Shown: positions 9,915 to 21,692, counted from the stretch's first letter. The stretch: DNA of 64,000 nucleotides from Phytophthora hibernalis (GCA_012656075.1 JAAKBF010000012.1:558001-622000); one strand, 5' to 3'. The notes: generated by a model not told the origin, from the letters alone. Numbers and translations: made by a program.

Positions 9915-10514
9915 TTGACGACTGTACAGGCGCGGGCGGGGATGCTGGGTCGCGTCTCACTTCTACACGGCCGCTTCGACATGCCTAACTTAGGCAACTG
10001 CATTACTATCCCAAAAAACTACCACATAAGAGATCATTGTACGTGTTTCGTTCTAATGGTTGGCCTGTCAGCATCGGAGCTTTCCCTGAGACGCTTACTA
10101 CATCGAATACTACTCCCCACTTCACGTGTGTGGGGATCCACGAGGTCACCGGATTTCCCGCGTTCTTCGCGTCGAGGATGGCGCAGACATCCCCTTCGTC
10201 TCTATTCGAGCGATCTCCTACCTGTCACGTGGCTCATAAAGCGCTACGCTGATGCCAGCGGGTCCACGTACATTCGAGGGTCTACTAAATGGCGCAAGAT
10301 ACGCACACTTACACTGATGCCAGGTACTGTTGTTCCGTCTGAAGACGAAGACAGACACGAGGCTTTTGTTTCATACCTGCGCAGCGTGCGCAGAATTTTG
10401 GCTATCCGTGGCGAGATGGTAGATGACGTACAGGCTCGAGACACGACACAAGGGGCTCGTGACGAAGGTGCAACCACTTATCCGCTCGAAGGAACGCGGG
10501 GAATCCAATCGTAA
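9915..10514 (+). CDS. Possible second frame of the MULE, unknown
   Basis: A 199-residue open frame lies between the left terminal repeat and the 3' end of the transposase, on the opposite strand. It shows no recognisable domain. Its second half (EDEDRHEAFVSYLRSVRRI) is plausibly helical. Some Mutator elements carry a second gene convergent with the transposase, which this position would fit, but chance openness is equally possible. Confidence 0.2.
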   Translation: MTTVQARAGMLGRVSLLHGRFDMPNLGNCITIPKNYHIRDHCTCFVLMVGLSASELSLRRLLHRILLPTSRVWGSTRSPDFPRSSRRGWRRHPLRLYSSDLLPVTWLIKRYADASGSTYIRGSTKWRKIRTLTLMPGTVVPSEDEDRHEAFVSYLRSVRRILAIRGEMVDDVQARDTTQGARDEGATTYPLEGTRGIQS

Positions 10515-10660
10515 GTGAAGACTGATAATATAAAGTGATGACTGATAATACAATTGGGTGTTGTAGCTAAAGGCAACACTTCGACGTTAGAACCATTCCA
10601 CAACACGCCAAATAATATATACTTCTCATTTCGCTTATATGTTGTCCTTTTTCCTCATGT

Positions 10661-12530
10661 TTACAATCTGGGTGGGGCGTGCATTACAGAAATTTCGAAT
10701 TGGGACGGAATTCGTCGCGTGCCCCACCTCCCGCCACCTCGTTGACGCTGGCGTCTGCGATCTGTGCGGCGCTTACCTCGTCTGTCAGCTATCGTCTCTG
10801 GTTCAAGCACACGAGCGGGTGGTGGAACAGGAGTCGCACGACGGTCTAACCACCAATGTGGGTGGAATTGCTCTGGTTGAAGCCTGTGTCCGTTCACACT
10901 GGATGCGTGAATCTGATACGCACATGGCATTCCACGGGTTGCAGAGTAGGTCCCGGAGCAGGGACGAATGAGGAGTTCGCTAGACAGTCGAATGTTGTCG
11001 GTTTGAATAAGGGCGTGCGAGCTTATCACCGAAACAACAGCATCGTACAGTGGTATTCGTAGTCGGTTCGGTGTGCGAGTAGCTTCAATAGCCTTTGTAG
11101 ACCAGTACTTATTCACGGACTGCATCGACCAATGTCGCAAGCGTGTATGGATCGTTAGAAAATCACCCCGGCTAGTTCCCAACCATGTTTTCATCGTAGC
11201 GTGGTATCCCTCAACTCGAGATGTAGCTAGAAGACCGAAGTGGACCACAGTGTCCGTCCAGCACGGACAAGACGACGCTTCCATAGACTCAGCCAAACAT
11301 CGTCTATATACGAAGCGTCCACCTCTGATAGGAGATACAACTCGAGTTTCCGAAATTCGTACTCGTCCTCCGTGGTACATCGGATCACACGCAAAAAGGC
11401 GTCACAGAAATTCCGATGCTCGTCACAGTCTTTCCAGCTTCCTCCAATTCGTGGCGAAGCTGTTTCATCTCGCACCTGTCGGAACGTGTTCCTGCGAGCG
11501 TGAGTCTCCACGTTCTTGATAACATGCCACAGACACAGCAAGTGTGGGACTCTTGGAAAGACGACCTCTATCGCATTGATCAACGCCAGCTCCGCATCGC
11601 TGAAGAAGACCTGCGGGGGCGGGATATTGTGCCGAGTCATCATAGACAGAAGCTGCCGTAGAACCCAGGTATAATCCGGCTCTTGTTCATTCCTGAGGAA
11701 GGCTTGAGCAACGTGGATGGTGTTGTTTGTTCCGGTAATCCCCACGATGTTCAGCAAAGGAAACCCAAAGCGGTTGGTCTTGTACGTACAGTCAAGTAGA
11801 ATCACATCATAATTTTCTCGATAGATGTCAATTGCAGGTCAAACGCGAAGAACAAATGTGTCACTCTCGATTGACCATCCACTTCGTGCTGCACATAGTA
11901 ATCTCCGATCTGAAGCTCCCTCAGCACAAACTCCATCCTGGTGAACGATCCAACGCGGACGTTAACAGCACGGCGTCTTTCATTGTACACGTCTCGGTCT
12001 AGAAGGTTTTCTGTCTCCTCTAGATTCAGACGCGCCATCGTCTGCGCCACACGGACCCCAATCTCAGCATCAGAAACAATTGTGTCGCGGACAGCTTGTG
12101 TGCGTGCAGCGCGACGATGCACAGGGTGTGCTGCTGGATGCGTCGAGGGCGGATGGTTGTGAACCACCGCTTTGTTCTGATGCTCAATACTCCAACGCAC
12201 AGAAGCATCGTCGAATTCTCCATGGCGAACAATGCTCAGCTCCATCGGGCAACCACATCGACGCGAGGCTGCATTGACCCGGCGTCGAATTGACCGCGAC
12301 ACGTAAGTACGGCGTGTGCCATGACGGTCACATCCCATTACTACTCGACGGGATGACCTGTGCTGTCCCGACTCACCGATTTTACGACGAGTGCATATCC
12401 ATGACATCTTGCAAATTCATTCACAGCCACCTTGGCGGCAGCTACGCTCTCTAAATTATTCTCTGGATGACACGGAAACCTCCACATTCGAAACGAAGAC
12501 GCAGTGATTTCCAACTGATAGCAGCCTCCT
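10661..12530 (-). pseudogene. MULE transposase, three frameshifts
   Basis: Read on the minus strand. A FAR1/WRKY-GCM1-like N-terminal part contains FARCHGYALVV, RRCGCPMELSIVRHG and HNHPPS. The DDE core follows with LLDCTYKTNRFGFPLLNIVG (first Asp), VFFSDAELALINAI (second Asp) and VPHLLCLWHVIKNV, then TSRVEGYHATMKTWLG (Glu-containing block) and a SWIM-like CSGTYSATRGMPCAYQIH. The basic tail ends near 10661. Frame changes lie near 12345, 11810 and 11265, so no full transposase can be made from this copy without correction. All expected domains remain in order, which argues for recent inactivation or sequence error. Confidence 0.85.
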
Positions 12531-12549
12531 TCTGGTACGAGAAACGGTC

Positions 12550-14310
12550 AGCGAGTGTCTGGCTGCGGTCTGGGGCCTTCAAGTAGATTGTCGCGGGCGA
12601 GAGAAGCAGGTGGCGGCCTAGAGGTGGCGGCCTCCGAGTAGTCCGAGTAGCTGGTGGCGGCCCCTGAAAAGCTGGTGACGGCCGTCAAGTACATGGTGGC
12701 GGGCAGCAAGTACCGGGTGGCGGCCTCCGACAAGTCCTAGAAGCTGGTGGCGACCGTCAAGTACCTGGTGGCGGCCTCCGAGAAGTCCTAGATACTGGTG
12801 GCGACCGTCAAGTACCTGGTGGCGGCCTCCGAGAAGTCCTAGAAGCTGGTGGCGGCCATCAAGTAGCTGGCGGCGGCCTCCGAGTAGTCCGAGTAGCTGG
12901 TGGCGGCCCCTAAAAGCTGGTGACGGCCGTCAAGTACATGGTGGCGGGCAGCAAGTACCGGGTGGCGGCCTCCGACAAGTCCTAGAAGCTGGTGGCGACC
13001 GTCAAGTAGCTGGCGGCGGCCTCCGAGCAGTCCGAGTAGCTGGTGGCGGCCTCTGAAAAGCTGGTGGCGGGCAGCAAGTACCGGGTGGCGGCCTCCGAGA
13101 AGTCCTAGAAGCTGGTGGCGGCCATCAAGTAGCTGGCGGCGGCCTCCGAGTAGTCCGAGTAGCTGGTGGCGGCCTCCGAGAAGCTGGTGGCGGCCATCAA
13201 GTAGCTGGCGGCGGCCTCCGAGTAGTCCGAGTAGCTGGCGGCGGCCTCCGAGTAGTCCGAGTAGCTGGTGGCGGCCTCCGAGAAGCTGGTGGCGGCCGTC
13301 AAGTACCTGGTGGCGGCCTCCGAGAAGCTGGTGGCGGCCGTCAAGTACCTGGTGGCGGCCGTCAAGCAGGTGGCGGCAGCCTACAAGTAGCTTGTGGCGG
13401 CGGCCGAGAAGCTGGTGGCGGCCTTTGAGAAGCTGGTGGCGGCCTCCGAGAAGCTGGTGGCGGCCGTCAAGTAGCTGTCGGCGGCCTCCGAGAAGTCCTA
13501 GAAGCTGGTGGCGGCCATCAAGTAGCTGGCGGCGGCCTCCGAGTAGTCCGAGTAGCTGGTGGCGGCCTCCGAGAAGCTGGTGGCGGCCATCAAGTAGCTG
13601 GCGGCGGCCTCCGAGTAGTCCGAGTAGCTGGTGGCGGCCTAAAAGCTGGTGACGGCCGTCAAGTACATGGTGGCGGGCGGCAAGTACCGGGCCGCGGCCT
13701 CCGAGAAGTCCTAGAAGCTGGTGGCGACCGTCAAGTAGCTGGCGGCGGCCTCCGAGCAGTCCGAGTAGCTGGTGGCGGCCTCTGAAAAGCTGGTGGCGGG
13801 CAGCAAGTACCGGGTGGCGGCCTCCGACAAGTCCTAGAAGCTGGTGGCGGCCATCAAGTAGCTGGCGGCGGCCTCCAAGTAGTCCGAGTAGCTGGTGGCG
13901 GCCTCTGAAAAGCTGCTGACGGCCGTCAAGTACCTGGTGGCGGCCATCAAGTAGCTGTCGGCGGCCTCCGAGTAGTCCGAGTAGCTGGTGGCGGCCTCCG
14001 AGAAGCTGGTGGCGGCCATCAAGTAGCTGGTGCCGGCCTGCGAGAAGTCCTAGAAGCAGGTGGCGGCCATCAAGTAGCTGGCGGCGGCCTCCGAGCAGTC
14101 CGAGTAGCTGGTGGCGGCCTCTGAAAAGCTGGTGACGGCCGTCAAGTACCTGGTGGCGGGCGGCAAGTACCGGGCCGCGGCCTCCGAGAAGTCCTAGAAG
14201 CTGGTGGCGACCGTCAAGTACCTGGTGGCGGCCTCCGAGAAGTCCTAGAAGCTGGTGGCGACCGTCAAGTAGCTGGTGGCGGCCTCCGAGTGCTTGTCCG
14301 GACGTCCAGG
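12550..14310. repeat. GC-rich minisatellite inside the MULE
   Basis: About 1.75 kb of degenerate tandem repeats are built from the core GGTGGCGGCC followed by TCCGAGAAG, ATCAAGTAG or GTCAAGTAC, in higher-order units of roughly 60-110 bp. Units differ by small block shuffles. Short open frames through it (for example SYSDYSEAAASY on the minus strand) reflect the period and are not considered genes. It lies between the transposase 5' end and the right terminal repeat. Confidence 0.92.
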
Positions 14311-14547
14311 TAGATGGCGGCAGCCTCCGAGGGTGGGAACTGCGGTCAACAAGCGAGTGGCAAGGAGGTTTTACTGGCAGCGACTTGCTTGGGGTGCAGG
14401 TTCGGGCTTCAAACGGTCGGGAGGTGCGTTGGTGTTCTTGATCTGGCGAGATTGATTGTGATCGGTGTCTTGGTTTAATTAAGTTTGTTACACAAGTTTA
14501 GGCCTAGCCCACGCGCGTCTTCGTGATCCAAGTTTCACCGCGATTGG

Positions 14548-14589
14548 GGGTCCTGCGAATAAGAGACAGCTTCCTGCGAATATCATCTC
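14548..14589 (-). repeat. MULE right terminal inverted repeat
   Basis: Inverse of the left repeat at 9809-9852, with one difference in the middle. The copy of CCTTTCGCC that follows is the target-site duplication. Confidence 0.88.
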
Positions 14590-15053
14590 CCTTTCGCCAT
14601 AGTGAGGCGGCGCACAACGCCGGGGCGCCTAGGGGATGGGCCAAAGAGTCACTTGGTGGAAATCTTCCGCGAGCGAAAACGGCAAGTCTCCGCTGGCCTC
14701 GAGCCACACGCTGGCAGTAGCGGCACCGGACTCTTCTCCGCTGTCTTAGTCTGTAGCGGGGTGTTTTAACGCGCCAGGGCGGAAGTGCCCACAAATCGCC
14801 AAGTCCCCATCGCCGTCGCACGGCAATCAAAGCGATCGTAGCACAGTATGTGTTTTCACAGCCGACTGTAACGCACACATACCGTTCCCTTTCAAATACG
14901 ATTGCCAACCGAAGTCAGGGATATCCAATGCTGGGGGTTTCTACAGAGGGGGAAGGGGTGAAAGGGGAGAACGACCGCTGGCAGACAAAAGGCAATATTC
15001 GCCCTTGTGCGCACTCGCGACCCTTCCTCCTTCTCCAGTCTCAAGGCCTAAGC

Positions 15054-17571
15054 ATGGCGGACACGGCCACCGACAACCAGCCGGAGCCGGCGCCGCCCAC
15101 AGACTCGGTGGCCTCCGATAACTTCGGCGACCTGCTGGCGCAGCTGCTACAGTCGCTTCCCGCCGAGGCTTCGCGGCTCTTCCTCATGTCTCTCAGCGGT
15201 TTGTCCCCGAGCGAGAGCGGCGAGTTGTGCCGCTACGTGGGCCACCTGCGGGACGAGAAGCAGTTCCGCGTGATCAAGGCCATGGCCGAGTCCACCGTGG
15301 AGGGCAAGAAGAAGTTCATCGTGAACCTGCGCAAGAAGTTTCTCGTGCAGCAGGCCAAGCTGGCCGAGGTGCAGGCCCAGGAGGAGCACAACATGGAGTC
15401 GCACCTCAAGCGCAAGCAGGCGCTCAACGGTGCGTTGCGCTCTGCCACCTCTTTTAATTCTTTCCACGTTTTTGGATACTGACGTACTTGCTCTCTCTGC
15501 AGCTGCCAATCGCGTGAAGATGCTCAATGGCGGCGCCAACAAGTTCCACTCATTCAATGCCGTCGTGGGCCCTGATGGGTATGTTATTTATGATGCTATC
15601 TAGTGGAATTACAAGTTAATTCTAGTTGCGCTAACTGTTTCCGTGTTTGTGCAACTTCCAGCAAAGAGGCTGATGGCCACAAGATGACAGCCCAACACCT
15701 GGCAGGCATGCCGAACGCCGACGGTGTGGTCGTCGGACGCTCACTGTCCTCGTCCTCTGTGGTGATCTCCAAGGAAGATATCTCGCAGGTGGGACGGCTG
15801 CTGAGCAACTCGCACATCGCAGACTCGGAGTTGAACCTGCGCGAACTGGAAATCAACAAGAAGGGGTTCATTCCGGGGACAATTGCGCAACCTTTTCGAC
15901 ACAGGACGACGACGTGTCTGCGGCGAAGCGCGACCGTCCGCAGAGCAGCCGCACGCTTGTGCAAGGCGAGCAGAAACCCACACAGCGCACGCGATCCGAT
16001 GCAGGAACGCCTGTGGCTGCCAACGGAGAGAACGCAGACAACGAGTCGGGGGAAGACCCGGATGCTCCGACAACCAAGCGCTGGACGAAGGGCCAGGACT
16101 CAGCTCTACGTGAGAGCGTGCGTATCCACGGCGAAAAGAACTGGAAGGCTATTGCGGAGCTGGTGCCTGGGCGCAACCACGCCCAATGTCTTCAGCGTTG
16201 GCGCAAGGTGCTTAAGCCGGGTTTGGTGAAGGGACACTGGTCGTTCGAAGAGGATCAGGTGCTCGAGTACCTGGTGACCCAGGGCTGCAACAACTGGGGC
16301 CAGATCGCTGAGCGAATCCCAGGACGTACGCCGAAGCAGTGCCGTGAACGATGGAAGAACCACCTGGATCCGGCCATCAACAAGGGCCCTTACACCGAAG
16401 AGGAGGACTCGGTGATCCTCACCGCCCAATCACGGCTCGGCAACAAGTGGTCACAGATTTCTCAGCTCCTGAAGGGTCGTACCGAGGACTCGGTGAAGAT
16501 CAGATGGAAGTCGCTAAAGCAGAACCCGAGCAAGGCTGCGGCTTCACACGCACAACACAAGAAGAACCAACAGCAGGCGCAAGCTGCGGCGGCACAACAT
16601 GCGGCCATTGGATACAACAATTCTGCGTTGATGCGGCAGCGACAGATGCAGCTTCTGCAGCAGCAGCAACACTTGCAAGCGCATAACGCCGAAGCAGTGC
16701 AGCAGCTTGATCAGCAACAACAGATGCAGCAAATGCGTCTCCATGAGAAGCTCATGCAGCAGCAGGCGCAGATGCAACAAGGCCAGCACATTAGCCACGT
16801 CGCCATGCTCACGGAGGACCTCAAGGCGGAGCCGTACCAACAGAACCGAGGCATGCTCATGGGCCATTCTCCAAGTGGCGACCCGAATTTATATGCCGCC
16901 GCTGCCTACGCTCAGCAACCTTACGCCCCACCGCAGCAGTATGAGGGCCAGGAGTACGTGGCCAACAATGGTTATGACCCGCGGTACTATGAGCGCCAGA
17001 CGTCCGCTGGAAGCCAAACCCCGTCTCCTGTGCACCAGACCGACCAGCAGCAGAACGGCGGTGAGGCCTGGCTCCCGGCTGCTGCCCCCGCCTCGAACAG
17101 CGAGATTGACGGTATGCCCCGGATAGGCGACAACCAGCAGCAGCAAGGCCAGCAGTCTCAGCAGCCCGGCGCCAACGGCTCGGGCATGTGGGACCCATAC
17201 CCGCGACAGGATCCGTCGCAGCTGAGCCCGCTGAGTCTGCAGGTGAGTGAATTTCTTTTCTAAGAAGGCCGCCGCCGCGTCCGTCGAACGTTTGTTGCTG
17301 GAGAGGACGGTGAAGACATCGCTTCGTTGGCGTGGCGCCGGCTTCGTCCTGCGAGGACAAATTGGACTTTAAAATTGGTTGCTGACTGCGCTTCGGCCGA
17401 TCGCGTGCGTTGTTGCAGGCGTTGTTGCAAGATCCTGCACGGGCTGGCGCGTTGTACCCAAGCTTTTATCAGACGGTGGAGCACCAGCCGGCGGAGACCG
17501 TGACGTACGAGATGGGCGCCTCGAATTTCGGCGGCGGTGCGCCGCCCATGGCGTTCCCGCACGCACTGTAG
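15054..17571 (+). CDS. Three-repeat (R1R2R3) MYB transcription regulator
   Basis: The predicted exons are 15054-15429, 15503-15578, 15662-17242 and 17419-17571, all with GT/AG borders; phases fit at each junction. The N-terminal part (MADTATDNQPEPAPP) has a charged helical stretch (KKKFIVNLRKKFLVQQAKLA). Three MYB repeats follow from about 16080: RWTKGQDSALRESVRIHGEK, GHWSFEEDQVLEYLVTQGCN and GPYTEEEDSVILTAQSRLGN, each with the regularly spaced tryptophans. The tail is glutamine-rich and may activate transcription. The N-terminal exons and the MYB part lie in different frames; the switch falls at a run of four G near 15875-15880, so one base may be missing or an unseen intron is present. The last exon ends AFPHAL and stop. 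It resembles c-Myb/MYB3R proteins in repeat number. Confidence 0.88.
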
Positions 17572-17897
17572 TCTGTCGCGAGGGGTAACCGCGCGTCCCC
17601 GCGTGGATAATATGTATGAAGAAAGTATAAAGAAAGTGTTAGCAGAGCTTCTTCCTGAGTGATACATGTAACTTCAGCTTGCAATAATGTGAGGCCGTTG
17701 CAGTGCGGTTGCGATGCCATTGCTTACATAAATGTAGCCATTTGAATCAAGGCGCCAGCTGGTAGGTACATCGAGTTTTGGCCAATCCACGTCTGCATGA
17801 ATGTGTCGCACCAGTCCCTTCCAAACCCGATCTGCACACACCGAAGTGCCAAGAAGAGAAGCCGGCGACCTCTATAGCATTCTCCCACCCGCTCCCC

Positions 17898-19358
17898 ATG
17901 GCAGACGCGCAGACGCTGGACCTGTTCGACGGCTTGCCGCTCGACTACAACTTCCTCGAGGGCGGAGACGCGCCCGCCGACGGATCCGCCGTGAACGCGC
18001 CAGCCGCTGGAGGTTTCGTGGCGCCCGACGACCAAATGCTGCTGGACAGCGACGTGCCCGGCTCATCGCCCACCAACATGATGGCGCCCAAGACCGAGAG
18101 TGACGACCTGCTGACACCGCTCTCCTTCTCCTTCAACCCGAACGGAGCGGCGGCCAACTACCGCGTGGCGCCGCAGCACAAACACAAGCGCGTGCGCTCC
18201 AATCCGGACGTGTTGCAGGGCTTCGGCATGGCCAACATGGCGCCCAGCGTCATCTCCACGCCCGTCATGGGGCCCAACAGCATGGGCTACCCTCAGCAGC
18301 AGCACAACATAATGGCCTTTCAACCTGTTCAGGGGGAACCTATGGACAACCCCATGCCGTTCACAGGTGCCGCGACGCCTCAGGGAGAGTCGTTCCAGGA
18401 GATGGATGAGTTTCTGCAGGAACTGTCGTGGGCAGAACTCAACCCTGACCAGCAACAACAGCAGCAGCAGCAGATGCCAGTGGTGAACGCAGCGACAGCG
18501 GAAGACAATGGCGGAGCTAATGGACGCGCGTCCCCCGTGGCCTACCGCTCGCAGCGCATCCAAGAGGGAGTGAACGAGCTCAAGATGAAGCGGAAGCGCC
18601 CCGTGAACCACCACTCGAGGCACCACTCGAACCCTGTGGACCTGCTCCACAATCTGGACCAGTTCCGCATGTTGGCGCAGCAGAACAAGGAGCATCAGGG
18701 GCAGCAGGTTCAACAGCAGAACATGGATCCGAACCAAGGATACCCCAACCCGTTCGCCAGCTTCCAGGACCCGACCATGTTCCCGGCCCCACCGCAGCCC
18801 AACATGCAGCAGTATCAGTTCCAAGTGCCGCCTCAGATTGCCAGCGGGGCTGTGCACTCGCTGCACGGTCGACGCTCGTCGCTAGGAAGCAACTTACCGC
18901 CTCGTGCAGCTGCCCGCAGGCGCGGCGCGAACCGCTCGTCGGGACTGTCGGTGGATATGTCGCAGATGAATCTGGGTTTCCTCTCGGTTCCCGAGGAACC
19001 GAGCAGCGAAGACCTCAACATGGGCCGGTCGCCGCCACGGCGCAGCGTGAGCTCCTCAGCCTCCTCCGCTGCCAAGAAGATGGCGCTCGATGATGCGAAC
19101 CGGAAGCTGTACAAGTGCGGCCGCTGCGGCCAGCCCAAGGTGGGCCACATCTGCACGATGCCAGACCAGCGCAACAACTGGACGCAGGTGGACCTGGAGG
19201 TCACCAAGGGGCTCAAGGTCATGCGCATCAACTGCCACATCATGCCGGTCAAGAGCAAGTGGGTCTCTCAGTGCGACGACCACGAGCCACCGCAGCTCGC
19301 GACCAAAGGTGACGTCAAGAGCGAGGAAGAGGTCGAGGCCGAGCCGCTGGGGGTCTGA
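17898..19358 (+). CDS. Low-complexity protein with a CxxC...HxxC zinc motif
   Basis: An intact single-exon frame of 486 residues starts MADAQTLDLFDGLPLDYNFL. The N-terminal half is acidic and rich in Pro, Asn and Gln, including a run of seven Gln near residue 195. Basic clusters (KMKRKRP, HHSRHHS) lie in the middle. The conserved-looking part is at the C-terminus: KLYKCGRCGQPKVGHICTMP, a C-x2-C...H-x2-C arrangement that could bind zinc, followed by WTQVDLEVTKGLKVMRINCH. This layout suggests a nuclear regulatory protein, but the function is unknown. It lies in the same direction as the MYB gene, 326 bp downstream. Confidence 0.85.
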   Translation: MADAQTLDLFDGLPLDYNFLEGGDAPADGSAVNAPAAGGFVAPDDQMLLDSDVPGSSPTNMMAPKTESDDLLTPLSFSFNPNGAAANYRVAPQHKHKRVRSNPDVLQGFGMANMAPSVISTPVMGPNSMGYPQQQHNIMAFQPVQGEPMDNPMPFTGAATPQGESFQEMDEFLQELSWAELNPDQQQQQQQQMPVVNAATAEDNGGANGRASPVAYRSQRIQEGVNELKMKRKRPVNHHSRHHSNPVDLLHNLDQFRMLAQQNKEHQGQQVQQQNMDPNQGYPNPFASFQDPTMFPAPPQPNMQQYQFQVPPQIASGAVHSLHGRRSSLGSNLPPRAAARRRGANRSSGLSVDMSQMNLGFLSVPEEPSSEDLNMGRSPPRRSVSSSASSAAKKMALDDANRKLYKCGRCGQPKVGHICTMPDQRNNWTQVDLEVTKGLKVMRINCHIMPVKSKWVSQCDDHEPPQLATKGDVKSEEEVEAEPLGV

Positions 19359-20082
19359 GCGATACTTCCGTTGCCACATGCATGTTTTACACGTATACAG
19401 ACAGCCACTACGCCTCCATAAAGCACAGGTTTGCACACTAATAACGATAATATGGACGAAAATGTGGATTTGCCTTTGTGGCTCAGTGTGAATAGCTGCT
19501 GCTGGCAACATGAACCATAGATGCAGGAATCATAGGTGATTCATGCACGCTCATGTCTGTCGGCCTCTTGAAGCCGCATGCTATGGCCCATGGCAGTCTA
19601 CAGTGTTGACTCTACACAGCAGCATTCGCGCCGCCGCGCCATGCTTGACCCAGCTGTGACTGCGGAACCGGGTTCGCACAAGTCTCTTTCGGCGTCGCGA
19701 CGAGCGCTCTATGGACTACTTCGAAGTTCACGTATACGCCGCTCCATTTGGCGCCAGCGCGGCGGCGGATTCCTGCTTGATCCGAGATCAAGTCAATTTA
19801 GACAGGTCGAGCACCGACAACACAGCGCTCTGATGTCTGCACCCACGTGGGCTAGCGTACAGCTCATCGAGAGAGCAGAAGCGAGAACAGGAGCGTGTCA
19901 CGTCGATGGTCCCCCTCTCTACTTCTGTTCTCTCAAACCAAGTTTATCATTCTTCACTCCACCACACATCACAAGTTCATTCATACAATTCTACCTCTAT
20001 ATGATCAAACAATACTGAAACCGCAAAACCTATAAAACTCATTCTCGCAGTATTATCAGATATCTCGTATTTTGCACCGGCC
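19359..20082. other. Intergenic spacer, candidate kinase promoter
   Basis: No gene is seen. TCATTCATACAATTCTACC near 19978-19996 partly fits the oomycete initiator and flanking element, about 90 bp before the kinase start. Confidence 0.35.
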
Positions 20083-21692
20083 ATGGCACAAGACAGCGAG
20101 TCATGCGGCGCCATCCGGTCTCCGGAACTGGGCACCCGCCACAATATTCCCGTCATCATGCAGCGGAGGCGACGGCGACCCGGGAGCTTCTTGCTGCTGG
20201 CGGCGTTGCTCTCTCCGTGCGTTGCAGTGGCGCGGAGGCTGCAGACGTCGGGTGATTCAGGGTCGGACGACATTCAGACGACAAGCAGCAACGCGATGGA
20301 CGGCTCCAGTTCTGCGGCCGACGAGGACACGTCCACACTCGTGCTGCTGAGCTTGGCCCTGCCCTTCCTTTATTTCCTATACAAAGTGGGGCTCGCAGTC
20401 TTCTTCATGCTCACGTACAAGAAGACACACATGGACCACCCCACCGGCATGAAACACGTCGATATGGACACCACAAAGGACAGTGACGCCGACCGCCCCA
20501 CGACCAATGATTCCAGCACTTCTCCGCCGGCGTCTCCCTCGCCACGACCACATCGAAGACAGGACAGGGAACCATTTACTAGCAACAACGCTGGTTTTTG
20601 GGTGGACGAGGAACTGCAGCCGTGGCGTTTAGATTTCCAACGTCTCAAGATGCTCAAGTGCCTGAATCAACTCCCCACTACTGGAAAGCGACAGACGCTG
20701 CGCAAACAGAGCGTGACGAGTGCCATGAACCCTCGCGAGATTTGGCTGGCGTCCTATGCAGCAGACAAGGCGTCGACGGCCGCTGTATCACCTGGAGGAG
20801 GCACTACCGACACCTTGGTAGTGATGAAGTTCCTGGCCCCCAAGGAGGACCAAGGTCCGCGTTCGTCCCCAAGTGGAAGTGGAGGTGGCAGTGCGAGGGA
20901 GAAACTCAAGGGCGAACTCAAGCGCCAAGCCATCTTTTCACACCCGCAAATCGTGGCTTTCGTTGGCGTAGCCTGGTCTCGCGAGACACACCTGGTGGCT
21001 GTCACCGAGTACATGGCTCAAGGCGACCTCCGGCAGTGGCTCCACCGTACTGCACACCGGCAAGCTGGAAAGTGGTCCGTTCTAAAGGTGCAGATGCTGT
21101 TGGATGTATCCAGAGCGCTGCTCTACCTGCACTCAATGCACCCTCGCCTGGTGCACGGAATTGCAACTCGCGTAACGTGCTCTTGAGCACTTCTCTGCGT
21201 GCAAAACTGAGCGATTTTGGCGTGGACGGCCGGTCCGACGGTCTCACCGAGCAGGAGCTCATGTCGTACAGCGCGGTTGGGTCGGGTCGATGGATCTCTC
21301 CTGAGGCAATTATGGGCCGTGACACGAGCGCCTCGTACCCGGACGCCAGCGACGTGTACTCGTTTGGTATTTTGATTGCCGAGATGGATTCGCACGAGCT
21401 GCCCTTCTCGGATTTAATGCAGGCTAACCGGTCCGCAGTGCCCGAGACGGACATCCTGCAGCTGATTGCCAGGGGTGCGTTGACGCCCACGCTGTCTCCA
21501 ACGTGCCCCAAGAGCATCATCAAGCTCGTGAGCGCGTGCACCAGCTATAAACCCAAGTACAGACCCAGCAGCACCCAAGTGCAGCAGGACTTGCTGCGTA
21601 TTCTGGAGGACTTTCGAGAATTCGAGAGTCAGACGACGGCGACTATCTCGGTTGGAGCGCCGAGCTCGCACAGGCCATCGAACTTGGTATGA
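20083..21692 (+). CDS. Membrane-anchored TKL-like protein kinase, frameshifted at the catalytic loop
   Basis: The first frame (20083-21186) has a signal-peptide-like segment (RPGSFLLLAALLSPCVAVA), a Ser/Thr-rich stretch, a membrane segment near residues 86-110 (TLVLLSLALPFLYFLYKVGL) and the kinase N-lobe: MKFLAPK with the likely ATP-binding Lys, then AIFSHPQIVAFVGVAW and VTEYMAQGDLRQWL. It breaks at LVHG, where the HRD-type catalytic loop should be. The C-lobe is in another frame to 21692: SRNVLL, SDFGVDG (DFG), GRWISPEAIM (APE-like) and DASDVYSFGILIAEM. A one-base loss near 21158-21162 explains the break. The ATG at 20158 (MQRRRRRPG) gives a more typical signal peptide than 20083. It is probably a receptor-like kinase with a short extracellular part. 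Confidence 0.83.

Larger units (their letters stand above)
9809..14589. mobile_element. MULE (Mutator-like) DNA transposon, about 4.8 kb
   Basis: Terminal inverted repeats lie at 9809-9852 and 14548-14589 and differ by about one internal base. Both are flanked by CCTTTCGCC (9800-9808 and 14590-14598), a 9-bp duplication as expected for Mutator-like elements. If the ends are taken as the symmetric GGGAGATG, the duplication is TTTCGCC (7 bp). Inside are a frameshifted transposase on the minus strand, a plus-strand frame of unknown meaning and a 1.75-kb minisatellite. The near-perfect repeats suggest fairly recent movement, although the transposase is broken. Confidence 0.88.

Noticed and set aside
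12550..14310. Several open frames through the minisatellite (for example repeats of SEAATSYSDYSEAA, or of WRRPRSWWRP on the other strand)
   Set aside because: They follow the tandem period, are interrupted by stops every few units, and look like by-products of the repeat.
12550..14310. CRISPR-like array
   Set aside because: Repeats are contiguous and variable without unique spacers, in a eukaryotic transposon.
15147..19312. Long minus-strand and alternate-frame open stretches opposite the MYB and zinc-motif genes
   Set aside because: GC-rich codon use opens the antisense frames; the protein text is rich in Arg, Ala and His with no domains.
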